Shown here: in pieces, positions 1 through 13,042 of the stretch
Layout: the number at the start of each line of letters is the position of its first letter
Numbering within the stretch: position 1 is the stretch's first letter
Source of the DNA: Gamsiella multidivaricata
Taxonomy: Eukaryota > Mortierellomycota > Mortierellomycetes > Mortierellales > Mortierellaceae
NCBI RefSeq assembly: GCF_025024155.1
Contig: NW_026251725.1
Span: forward strand, 124,001-188,000
Reading direction: 5' to 3'
Length of the DNA: 64,000 nt
Position numbers and translations under genes: made by a program
The notes under the pieces: generated by a model
Told to the model about the DNA's origin: nothing
The model's input: only the letters and a program-made list of their open reading frames with translations
Databases searched by the model: none

Positions 1-799
1 GTCGCAAACCCTGTGGCCAGAACAGCGATCGACGGCTGCAGTCAAGAGTAGCGATGGTAACGAGCAATCCAATGTGCTCATAACCAAATGAGGCTCGGGG
101 TTTATCCCTGAGCATAGAACACGGAAGTAGGCCCTTCAATAGCTAACCGAGTTCAGTCACCCATATTTGAATACAGAAAATAAAATTGCAAAAATCCGCC
201 GCCTAAAAGACATAGCTTAGCTCTATTCAATAAGGCTCTGCATTGTAGTGTTCAATGTAATCCAATTAAACCTCTCTCGACAAATACCGATGGCTGGATG
301 TCGTAAGTCCGGACACGGAGCAAGTCTCCTGATTATTTTCTTCGGCCGCTTTATGACAGCGTCCGTAATAGCCTCGGCGAACGTTTTGTCGCAGCGAGTA
401 TGCTAAGATTTCCGGTCCCAGGACTGGATGATGTTGGAGGGACCGTTGTGTCCGTAATGCAACCCACATGTTATTTGGTGTTTTCGTCCGTGGAAGCAAA
501 AGCAGCCAACAAAAACGAACGAAGGGTACGCTTTTGATGGGACATATTGATAAGAGAGGCGAAGTATCAGTGCAATATCCCCATACAGTCAAGAAAAAAT
601 CAAGTAGAGGCATCGGCGCTACGCCCAATCAAGACGGCGAATGTAAACGGGTCAAAAAATAATGCGCTTTATGTTCTGTAGACTACATGGGGAATGTAAA
701 AGGGTAAAATGGATAAAGAAAAAAAAGAATGAAACAATCGAACAATGACAAGGACTTTCTAGATTATAAGAACAAGGTAAAGAAACGTTTCCTAAACAT
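1..799. other. Intergenic region downstream of mitochondrial EF-G
   Basis: No supported gene. The stretch lies beyond the 3' end of the EF-G gene. The longest open frame (about 120 codons, minus strand, 266-628) has no recognisable domain and no family-like composition, so I treat it as chance. Confidence 0.5.
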
Positions 800-3660
<2,861 letters not shown>

Positions 3661-4078
3661 ACTGGTCGTGTTGTGTAAAAACTTTCGTTCACAGGTGGAT
3701 ACACAAGGAATGCGAGTCTCTTGTCGAATGAACGAAAGAGCAAGTCGGTAGGAGAGAGAAAGAAAAGAGGAAGAAGGGAGATGGGGAATGTCAAGCCCGG
3801 CGGGGTGGGTCGGATGCAGAGAGAGACGGAGGGGTAGGTGAGGAGGAAAGGAAAAGAAACGCTTTTCAGGCACCGAATGGTCAGAAGTGACTGCCTGCTT
3901 CGGAAGTTCATTTGTAAACAAACAGTCCGCCTTTTCCAGGGTCAACAATGCTCTAGTTGGCTGCTTTGTGCTGTTACGCACAGAGTACAGACCTGGCAAT
4001 TGACGCCTTGTCTTTATTTTGCTGTTGCTGAGTAACTGTTGGTGCGAGAACTGAGAGTACTAGACCCTTCTTCCCTTC
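3661..4078. other. Intergenic region, 5' flank of EF-G gene
   Basis: About 420 bp between the EF-G start codon and the enoyl-CoA hydratase stop; both genes lie on the minus strand. The part next to the EF-G start is rich in short GA-type runs (3725-3870). No gene seen. Confidence 0.5.
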
Positions 4079-5522
4079 TTAGTTATGAACAAACTTGGCC
4101 TTTCGCTTCTCAGCAAAAGCGCTCATACCCTCCTTCTGGTCCTGGGACGCAAACGTCGAGTGGAACAACCGTCTCTCGAACGTCAACCCAGCCGACAGAG
4201 GCATTTCAAACGACTGGTTAACCGCATCCTTGACCATCTGCACAATCGGCTGCGACAACCCCGCGATCTTCTCCGCCGTCTTCACGGCCTCGTCCACCAC
4301 AACATCCGCAGGCAGCACCCTGCTGACCAAACCCGCGCGCTCGGCCTCCTCAGCCGTCAAGTTCACAGATCCAGTCAGGCACATCTCCATCGCCTTGGAC
4401 TTGCCAACGGCCTTGACCAGACGCTGCGTGCCACCGGCTCCGGGAATAGTGCCCAACTTGATCTCGGGCTGACCGAACACGGCCTTGTCGCCAGCATAGA
4501 TGATGTCTATCAAAACGCGTAACATGGATAATTGAAAAATTGATGAGCTTCCGGTTGGTTTAGAGATCAATTGCACGCTGTGTATTCGTGCAGTTCAATG
4601 TAACAGTAGGAAAATAAAGTCCCCCTTGACTTACCGCACATCATGGCCAACTCGCATCCACCGCCAAGCTATTTATACAATGTTTCAGTAAGAGCGATCA
4701 GTACCCCCACAATGAACAACTTCACCTCACAATAACTTTCAAAAAAGTCATCCCACGAAGCAACAAAACGTACAGCGAATCCGTTCACGGCAGCGATGAT
4801 AGGCTTGCGAATCTTGGTGATCTGGGTCCAGTGGCCCAAGAAGTCCTCCGTATAGTTCTCAATAAAGGTCCTGTCTTTCATCTCCTTGATGTCGGCACCA
4901 GCTATCATCAGCGCGTTTCCATGGAATATTTGTCAGCAACAAATCACTTTACAGGACATCATCCCCTCTATTTTGCCCCGGCGAAAAACTATAAAAGTAA
5001 ACGCTTACCAGCGAAAGCGCGCTCACTTCCAGTGAGGACAATGGCCCCGATCTCCTTGTTGTTATCCATTTCCTTCAGGACCTGGTTCAACTCCACAAAG
5101 AGGCCGTTGCAGAGCGCGTTCAAGGCCTTGGGGCGATGAAGCGTCACAACTCCAACGCGTCCACGGGTCTCGGTCAAGAGGTACTCCAAGTTCGCCGACT
5201 TTGTTGGAGCTACAGCATCTAATGGAGGTACAATCAAAAAGGACAAGAGTTGTATGGGGATATGGGCAGTATTAAAGGAAAAGAAATAGTTGAAGTGGGA
5301 GTGGGGTGTGTCGAAGTGTAAGTGTGTGTACGTGTGTGGGGGGGTAATGTGAAGAGCGGGGTTATGGCGTGGGAAATTAGTACTGCATTCTGTACAAGCA
5401 CTGAGCACTATCATTTCTCAACAACAACACTTGCTTTGGACAGGGCTATAAGCAGAGAACGCGCGGGCCAAGGGCTTGGCGGCAGTAGCGCGAGCAAGGG
5501 GCTGACGAAGAGCAGAGAACAT
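4079..5522 (-). CDS. Enoyl-CoA hydratase, mitochondrial (ECHS1 type)
   Basis: Crotonase-family enzyme that hydrates trans-2-enoyl-CoA during fatty-acid or branched-chain amino-acid breakdown. Five exons: about 5423-5522, 5009-5218, 4774-4901, 4635-4668 and 4079-4506, giving about 298 aa, close to the family's usual size. The basic N-terminus ([20 protein letters not shown]) looks like a mitochondrial presequence. The oxyanion-hole segment reads [11 protein letters not shown] across the exon 2/3 junction. The two catalytic glutamates are in GGGCELAMM and [17 protein letters not shown]. Exon 4 is only 34 nt and carries the first catalytic Glu. The end of exon 1 is uncertain (5423-5429), because the in-phase donors there are weak GTTG sequences. 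A short-chain 3-hydroxyisobutyryl-CoA hydrolase is unlikely given the GAGGTQRL motif. Confidence 0.93.
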
Positions 5523-5749
5523 AGCTGAATGAATGTCGAGTGTGGGGATGAGGAATGAAAGAGAAGAGAGCGAAGAGAGGAAGAGAAGGGAGTGAAGAGA
5601 GGAAGAGGAGACGTGAAAAGGGAGAGGAGGGGGGAGAAATCCCATCGGTTACTATCACGTGCAAGTACGTGTAGTTTAAGATCCGTGAAAAAAAGATTTA
5701 CATGGGTACACCACATTACGCGTTCTACTTCAATTGCTCCTTCTGTGGG

Positions 5750-6691
5750 TCAATATCTATTGGTCAACTCGGATCTATGGCGACTATTGCCCAATGCTGT
5801 CGCGTTTGAACCCCTATCCGATCCTATCGACGACGCTACCGAAGTCGCCGAAGTCACCGAGTTTGAATTTGGTCTAATAGGTGGCCTCGTCAATGACGAC
5901 AGCCCCATTATCGGCCTCGCTCCTGAATCCGACCCCGAAGCAGATCCACCACCCCCTCCTCCTGGGATCCTCCTCCCTCTAGACGAAGGCTGTAACCTCC
6001 TACCGCCTTGTCCAATCGCCGATCTACTCATAGTCGCCCCGGAACTGGCACCACCTGCAGCCTTGGCAGCCAAAGCTGCCGCTCGCTTCTCGGACTTGCG
6101 TTTGAAATAACTGGCCTTGTAGGCCGTGAAGCCCTCCTGGAATTTTTTGGGTACTTTGCGGAAGAATGATAATTCGGGTCGGTTGTCACGGTTGAAGTGC
6201 ATATTGAACGTCCGAAGCACTCTATTGCATTGCGGGACAAACCTATCGATAACGGCCAGGAGGAAAACATATACCGTTAAAAGGACGAACGGACAGAAGA
6301 ACAAAATGTTACTCTCGAGTGCCCTTGCGACGCTAACAAAAACAAGCAAGGGTCGATTTTTTCGGAGGGGAGGATCCATACTTTAACGAGTGTCCCAATT
6401 TCTCAGAATACATCCCAGTCGCGAAAAAGAGAAACATCGTCGTCGCGGACAGGAGTAAGAAGAACTTGTGCAGCAAATGGATATAATACGTCTATTTTTG
6501 TAAAATAAAAAAAGAGAGGCAGCACAGACAATCGACAATGTTAGCATTCTTGAATATGACAAAAATGTGTTTTCTAGGGAAGGCGAAGACGAAGAGAACA
6601 GGGCTCAGTTCAATTTGAAATGCAGGTGTCGGATGGTGTGGTGAGTGGCCGGATCAGAGCCGGCCGTATATATGCCTTCTCCAATGCATTT

Positions 6692-6731
<40 letters not shown>

Positions 6732-7217
6732 CGCTGCTGCTTCCTTTTGTGTCCATCCCTTCGTGAAAATACTCGATCGGATACATGCCGAGCAAGTTCA
6801 AACCTGTCCGTACCTGACTTGGCTTATAGAACGTCGCAAACGCACAATATGCGATCACTACAATCAACGACCCCAGGAACGCTAACGATCGATTGTTTAA
6901 AAAGAAAAAGGGAAGAAATGAATTAATGGTCAGAATGGAATCCTAATATTGCTTACAAGAAATCTTAATTTCGACATTGCGCGGTTTTCGTCAGGCATAG
7001 TCGTCGTCTCACCTTCATATTTCTGCTGCCGTTTCTTGAGTCGTGTGAGGTTCAGCTTAAGCCGCTCTTCAAAGATCAAGAGATCCCGATAGGTGACTGA
7101 GGACGCATGCATCGAATTGAACTGTTCTTCCGAGACCTTCTGCTCCGGTGGTGCAGGCTGAGCTCCAGCGTTCAGGACCTGGGTCACTGGAGAAAAGTCC
7201 GGTGGTGGTGTCGACAT
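5750..7217 (-). CDS. Spo7-like regulatory subunit of the Nem1 phosphatase
   Basis: Likely partner of the Nem1 phosphatase that dephosphorylates lipin/Pah1 at the ER and nuclear envelope. Four exons: 7013-7217, 6814-6881, 6382-6491 and 5750-6332, in phase, giving 321 aa. The N-terminus has the Spo7 signature TYRDLLIFEERLKLNLTRLK. Transmembrane segment 1 is LGSLIVVIAYCAFATFY in exon 2, and segment 2 is FLLLSATTMFLFFATGMY in exon 3. The conserved downstream box is RFVPQCNRVLRTFNMHFN. The last 90 residues are Gly/Ser/Arg-rich low complexity. Intron 2 holds a TTG triplet microsatellite (6692-6732) that a naive gene call could read as poly-Asn. The gene is divergent from the methyltransferase gene, with about 410 bp between start codons. 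Confidence 0.88.
6692..6732. repeat. (TTG)n / (CAA)n microsatellite inside a Spo7-like intron
   Basis: About 13 uninterrupted TTG units on the plus strand (CAA/AAC on the coding strand). They lie between the donor at 6813 and the acceptor at 6492, so the repeat should be spliced out. Confidence 0.85.
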
Positions 7218-7630
7218 GGTAGCGTTGTTCTTTCGCGTATTCCCAGCGACAAAGGGCGGAGTAGTGCTCGGGAGGAAAAGAAGAGAAAAAGAAAAAAAGG
7301 AAAGGGTCCAGTGTTTGGGGGAAAGGGCCGAATCCTCCTCCTTGATGAAACAATCGATTCCACGAAGTCGGATTGCGGGGGGAGTAAAGTGTGCTGGTCC
7401 CTGGGTTACTGTTTGAATTGAGGACGCTAAATGATGAAAAGGAGACGAGGTGAAGGTTGTCGAACAGAGGAGTGAGTGATGGCGAAAAGAGTTGATGAGC
7501 AAAAGTGCATGCATCAAGCGTGGAGCTCATTGCAAGGAGAGGAGAGGAGTGGAGGATATATCACGTGTATGGTAACCCCTACCCACCGCTGGACACAAGG
7601 GCTCGGCATCACCCCAAGATCAGTCCAGCA

Positions 7631-8953
7631 ATGAGCCCCCCTTCAGGAAAAGGAAAAGACGCCAAGGCTCTACTCCAGAAGACAATCCGCTCGTTCCTCA
7701 ATTGTGGTGGCCCGCCATATCTGATCCTTGACACAAGGCCACGACGGATATTTTGCGCACGACACCTTTCCCCCTCGACAAACATTCCGCTGCATCGACT
7801 GGACGGATCGTGGTTCAAGTTACCCGCTAAACAAACGCCGTTTGCGGTTCTCGAATCGCCACAGGAAGATACAACCGATGGTCAGGACGATGAGTTTAAG
7901 AAATTGGAGAGATCAGATCCCAGGGCCGATCAATTTGGAAGGCAGATCAGGAGCAGCAATATCTTGAAGAGTCGAGGATACAGGACAGAATGGACATTTG
8001 AGGATCACCCACTCTTCTGGACGACGTTCGCCGAAGAGCTGTCTCTATCCTCCATGAATAGAGATCCTGGACAGCATACCCAGCCTGCGCTCGAGATCAT
8101 TGACGGAAGCAAGCCCAGCAAGGAGAGGTACAACTTCTTATTTCAGCCGAACCCCATCTTAGTCAAGATCCTGCCAACAGTTGAGCGAGAACTCTTAGCC
8201 TCGCGATCCACACAGCAAGCCAAGTCACCCCATGGATCGAATCTGCTACGTTGTCTCGATGTCGGGTGTGGAGCTGGTCGGGATATGATATATATGGTCG
8301 CCAGATCAGCTAATGGCCTGGCAATCAACGGCGCGGAGTGGTCGGCTCTTGGGATGGATCAACGCGAAGACATGTGCGGGCTTGGGCAACAGCTAGTCGA
8401 CGATACATTTTTCCAGGATCCTGGCGAGCATATCGATGCAAAGATAACGGATCCCGGAATGGAGCTGGCGACGCGCGTGGGCTTTTTGGTAGGCAAGGTC
8501 GATTCAGAGTCCGGTGTCTTTTGGGTCTCTTCACCATCATCCATACCATCGCACCCACAGGGCAAAGCCGGTCCATTGCGGCTACAGAATATTCGGTATC
8601 ACGATGTAGTGCTCGACCAGCAACAGCAACAACTCTTGGGTAGCGCTGCAGCAACAGAGACCAAAGACCAGCGGTTCGATCTGATCATCATGATCCGCTT
8701 TCTTCAGCGGTCATTGTTTGCGCCCCTGGTTGAAAACTGGCTGCGCCCAGGCGGGTTTATCATTTTGAGCACATTTGTATCGGACAAGGACCTCCCTCAG
8801 TACTCCAAACCAGGGCCAGCACACCGCCTGCAGTCCAGGTCGGAGGCCAGCGACATCTTTGAATCGTTGGGCCTGAATATTGTGTCTGAGGAGGTTTCTT
8901 TGATCGAGGACGGAAGGCGGCCAGTCGCCACAGTAGTTGCACGGAAGCCATAG
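7631..8953 (+). CDS. Rhodanese-like / SAM-dependent methyltransferase fusion protein
   Basis: Single-exon gene, 440 aa from the ATG at 7631. An in-frame non-ATG extension upstream (from 7505) overlaps the divergent promoter, so I did not use it. Residues about 20-60 resemble a rhodanese/Cdc25 fold (YLILDTRPRRIFCARHLS, then INIP-like NIPLHRLD). Residues about 205-220 are a class I SAM-binding motif (LRCLDVGCGAGRDMIYM). The C-terminal half has a typical post-motif strand and turn (FDLIIMIRFLQRS, LRPGGFIILSTF). Substrate is unknown; the arrangement recalls TehB-like thiol or chalcogen methyltransferases, but that is inference. A Cys for a rhodanese active site is present near CARHLS, but the usual CxxGxR loop is not clear. 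Confidence 0.75.
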   Translation: MSPPSGKGKDAKALLQKTIRSFLNCGGPPYLILDTRPRRIFCARHLSPSTNIPLHRLDGSWFKLPAKQTPFAVLESPQEDTTDGQDDEFKKLERSDPRADQFGRQIRSSNILKSRGYRTEWTFEDHPLFWTTFAEELSLSSMNRDPGQHTQPALEIIDGSKPSKERYNFLFQPNPILVKILPTVERELLASRSTQQAKSPHGSNLLRCLDVGCGAGRDMIYMVARSANGLAINGAEWSALGMDQREDMCGLGQQLVDDTFFQDPGEHIDAKITDPGMELATRVGFLVGKVDSESGVFWVSSPSSIPSHPQGKAGPLRLQNIRYHDVVLDQQQQQLLGSAAATETKDQRFDLIIMIRFLQRSLFAPLVENWLRPGGFIILSTFVSDKDLPQYSKPGPAHRLQSRSEASDIFESLGLNIVSEEVSLIEDGRRPVATVVARKP

Positions 8954-9346
8954 ATACAGGATAAAAGCATAGTTGCAGAACCTTAGAATGCAATCGTTTT
9001 TTTTCGTTTTTATTATACTTTTGATTCTGTTCAGGCCCTGAACCATCAACACGCTGTGCAAAATCATGGTATGTTTGTCTACAAAAACGGAGGAAACGAT
9101 GAAAATAGGAAAGTAAAGAAAAAAAGAGCTGCGAAACATATATGGTCGTTCGGTCGTGTCCTAAAAATACAAAGGGAGCCAAGTTCTCGACGAGGGTCAT
9201 CACGATCGATAATGTTGAGAGTATTGGATGCAAGAAAAATAATGGTAAAAGATGCGGATAAAATTACAAAGACTTGTAAAAGAGTCCAAGAATAATAAGG
9301 ATAAAAAAAAAGAGAATAGTGAAAGAGCGGTTGTCGAAGATCCTGT
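8954..9346. other. Convergent 3' flanks
   Basis: Short A/T-rich spacer between the 3' ends of the methyltransferase gene (plus) and the NET-domain gene (minus). No gene seen; likely holds both polyadenylation regions. Confidence 0.5.
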
Positions 9347-11665
9347 TTAGATACCGACAATGTCAATCTCGTCATCCTCATCAATTTCCATGCCCATGTC
9401 CTCCTGAACTTCCTGGAACGACGTTTGTATCCTTCGGCCTTTGCCAGTGCCGCCACCACCCATGCAGGCAGGGTTGTTGCTGGATCGTTTCCGCTTGACT
9501 TTGTGCTGAGCCGTCATCCAAAGCGCCTCGGTCTGCTCCTCGACACCGCTGCGCTCATAATACTGGGTACAAGATGTCGAAACCGCCATAGAGCGCTTCC
9601 TGTTGCTGTTGGGGCCGCAGCCGCTGTTTGAGGACGAAGGGTGAGGGGGCGAAGGCGATGCAGAGGAGTACGAATGGCTGGGCGAGAGCTCGGGCGTTCT
9701 TTGCTGGTAGTAACGCGCTCTCTCCAAGGCCTCCTGTTCCGCCTTTGCTTTAGCAGCAGCAATAGCAGCGGTTCTCTTACGTTCCTGCTCCTCTGCAAGA
9801 ATGGTGCCCATGATCTGCATGCAGCAGGTCTCAACGTATTGGTGGAGCTCCACAAGAGTGGTTTCGTCCAAGCGGGACAAATCAACCTCCATCTCTTCGT
9901 CGTCGTCGTCGTCATCTTTAGCATCCTCTTGACCACTGGTACCCTTCAGGATCTTGAAAAGTCCAGCCATGTGTTCAGGGCCAAGGTCGTTGTTGATGCG
10001 CGCCACCAGAACCTCTTCCATGCGGCGCTTGTTTGGATCTTCAGCTACAGGTACTGTAGGAGCAACCATAGCTGGCTCGGGGCAGTCGACTGCTTCAAGG
10101 GACATGGCGACAGCGATGCTTAAGCTCTCATCCATCTCGTCATCCTGTTCGATATCGACCGGCTCCGTGAGCACAAGTTCAACATTGGCGGAGTCTTCGT
10201 CGACTTCATCGGTCTCATCGTCATCCTCGTCATCCTCGTCATCTTCGTCATCTTCATCACAATCTTCGTCATCATCCGACAAGGAGTCAACCTCGCTCAG
10301 ATCCGAGCCAAGGTCCGAGTCTGAGATCGCCGAGTCGTGCTCCGTGAATCCGTACAGATTGGCAAGGGCGAGATCCTGATAGTTGTTATAGTTTTGGGGC
10401 ATGCTGGACATTGCGAGATCCAGAGGCGAGACAGAGGGTGCCATTGAGTTGGGTCCGACAATTAGATCTGCAATATTGACAATATCAGGGGCCGCAAAGT
10501 TGGAAGGCGCCAAGTCGAAGACGTATTCGTCATAGGCCTGGTCTGCAGGGAGACCTGCAGTCGTGGCATCCCAACCCGTACTGCCGAACATGCAATCCAG
10601 ACCCAGTTGAAAGGGCGCGTTGTTGATATCAGATGTAAAGTCCTGAGAATTCATTCCGGCGCTATATTCCAAAAAAAAAAAAAAAAAAAAAAAGGCGGAT
10701 GTTGGGATATTAAATATCGGAAGCGCACCCGCGGTTCAATTGGTGCCAAGTCGCTTGGATGTATAAAGGATAGATGCGCTTACGTAAATGGGTCCAACTC
10801 ATCGGCGACCTGCCAGTCCTCCCAAGCTTTGGATTGAAGACCGGGGACGAGAAAGTCCGAGATGGAAAACGAGTTATTGGACTGGGGCTGAGTCTGCGAG
10901 GGGCCGTAACTCTGTCCGTTAGTGAGGGCACTGGCATCGAGGGCAAGCTGGTTCAACGCCTCGATTTGCGAAAGGTTCTTGATGGAAGCAGTGTGGCTAT
11001 CTGGTCCAGCAGGCGTGTCCACAAGTGATACTCTAAAGAAGAGCCGGAAATACAGTGTGAGAATCTCATCCATCCTCGCTCTTTCGTTCTCTCTTTCCCC
11101 ATGCCCCGCGTGTAAGGATGTAAGGATGTTTTCAAAATGACCACAGATAAAAAGATAGACTATGGCTCCCATGTTTTGCATGACAGAAGGTTGGAATATT
11201 TTGCTATCATAGCGTGCATTGGGTAAGTTATTGGGCAGAGGATCTGATTCGGATCGTGTGAGAGCGCATAGATAATAGGCTGCGATTATCGTGCGTTGTG
11301 CAACGCCAGTTGAATTGCTCGAACAAACAAATAGGCAGAACAAATAAAAAAACTGGGTCCCTGCTCAGCTTGCTTTGCTGGTTCAGAGCCCAACTAGCGG
11401 TACAGAAAGGGTTCTTGGAGAGAGGTTGAGCGTGGAATGATAATACGATCGACCCAGTCGATGCCCTTGCTGCCCCAATTGAAGGTCATTGGCGCGTAGT
11501 AAGGAAGAGAAACGAGTGATTTTTGGCGTCGAAGACTTGAAAGTGGACAATAAGCTGATTTTAGAGACAGGTCGAGGAGAAAAGGTGCATTGTAAAGACG
11601 TGGAGGAGGAGGGGGTGGCAGGAGGGAAAAGGTAGAGGGACGGAGGATGATACATACCCTCCCAT
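9347..11665 (-). CDS. Acidic NET-domain protein (no bromodomain)
   Basis: Three exons: 11658-11665 (8 nt, ATG GGA GG), 10784-11032 and 9347-10661, in phase, giving about 523 aa. The middle has a long Asp/Glu run (about residues 200-260). It is followed at about residues 296-365 by a segment that matches the NET domain of BET proteins: MEEVLVARINNDLG, MAGLFKILKG, an acidic EEMEVDLSRLD, then TTLVELHQYVETC. A basic Ala/Lys/Glu helix follows (EEQERKRTAAIAAAKAKAE). NET domains bind short basic peptides of chromatin regulators, so a nuclear adaptor role is plausible. No bromodomain is encoded here. The 8-nt first coding exon is the weakest part of the model; translation could instead start at a Met inside exon 2 or 3. 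Confidence 0.7.
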
Positions 11666-13042
11666 TGTTGTTGCTATTGATGTCGAATCTGGGGCCGAGT
11701 GTGCAAGAAAAGTGTGATGGAGTGTGCTGCTTTGTCGAAGGAGTCGGTTTGATGGTGCGTACGAGTGTGAATGCGATTAAGGAGTTCCACTTCTTCCCTT
11801 CACGAACAGGTTTTTCTTTTTCTTTTGTATAGCGTGTTTTTTTTTTCTATCTGTAGCTGTGAATGGGATCCCCTTCTCGTCTTGACCGTTGCCTGTTGTT
11901 TGCGCTGTTTACTGGCAAAAAGCAGGGTGTGGTGCACGGAAGGGAAGGAGTGGGGAAAGAGGAAGAACCAGCGAAAGGGGAAAATGTGCTCTTAAAAAAA
12001 AAAAAAAAAAAATGAAGAAAAGAAAACAAACAGTCCTACAGCCCAGCCCATGCACGCGGAAGGATTAGAAAGTTGTGGCGTTGCATTCCTTCCCCTCTTC
12101 CTGGGACCCATTTCATTAAGACCCGTCACATTTCATTCGCTCAGCAAGAGACCAGGAGCTTGAAAGAGACTAGGGGGCATTTGGCGTGGTAGGTGCTAAA
12201 GTGGGTTGGAGGGATCAGAGCGTGGAGGGAGAGCATACGTGGCACTAATGACATGATATATGAAGACAGACTATGTCTGATCAACCTTGTCATGCCTCTT
12301 TAAACTCATCGAGAGCAGATTTGCAGAGATATGTTCGCTCAACACACAGTGGGCGTTCGTATCTGGCGGTGGAATGTCAATCACCCTGTCTCACCAAGCA
12401 GTGAAGGAGGTGGTTGACTCCCACGAGCAATTGAACTGTGAGCAGTTGCTGGACGGCTCTAAAAGTAACGAAGTAGCGCCGTCGCTGGCCCCTCTTTATG
12501 CTACAGACATCAGGATAGATGCGGTATGCTTATGTAAGCAAAGTTGACCATGGGGTTGGTTCGGTCTCAATACAGTTTCTATACATTTCTTTAATTCAAT
12601 AGAAATGCTGTCGACCCGCGGAAGTAAAAGCTGAGTGAAAGACCCCATAGTGCAGCCGAACCTGGAGGGAAGAAGATCGTGTATAGGATTCAAAATTGCA
12701 TACCACTATCCTCTACCATGCCTCTTTTCTTGTGAATTAAAGCCGGCAGCCAAGAACTGCAATCAAAGCATAGTGACAATGGTCGGATGTGCTCTTGAAA
12801 GTGCAAGTCAGGGTCTTCCTACACAAGATCATTATCCTCTGCTTCTTCGTCTGTAATGGCCTAGAAGTATGCATGGCACTAAAGTGTGAACAGGGTCACT
12901 TTTCTCACTATTTAAGCAATGAAACGCCCTTATTATAATAGCTTATCGTTCTTTTCGTTTTCCTTCACTCCTTCACACCTCTTTCTTCATCACAAACTCC
13001 ACCTATTCCCATTGCTTCATCAACAGACCGTTCTTGCCCACC
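11666..13042. other. Intergenic region upstream of the universal stress protein gene
   Basis: About 1.4 kb shared by the 5' flanks of the NET gene (minus) and the stress-protein gene (plus). A TATTTAAG element sits about 135 bp before the stress-protein start, followed by a C/T-rich tract (12,960-13,025), which is a common fungal core-promoter pattern. No gene seen. Confidence 0.45.

Noticed and set aside
266..628. 120-codon minus-strand open frame
   Set aside because: No domain, no splice partners and no family-like composition.
6645..6926. Open frame encoding a long poly-Cys run
   Set aside because: Translation of the intronic TTG/TGT microsatellite on the wrong strand.
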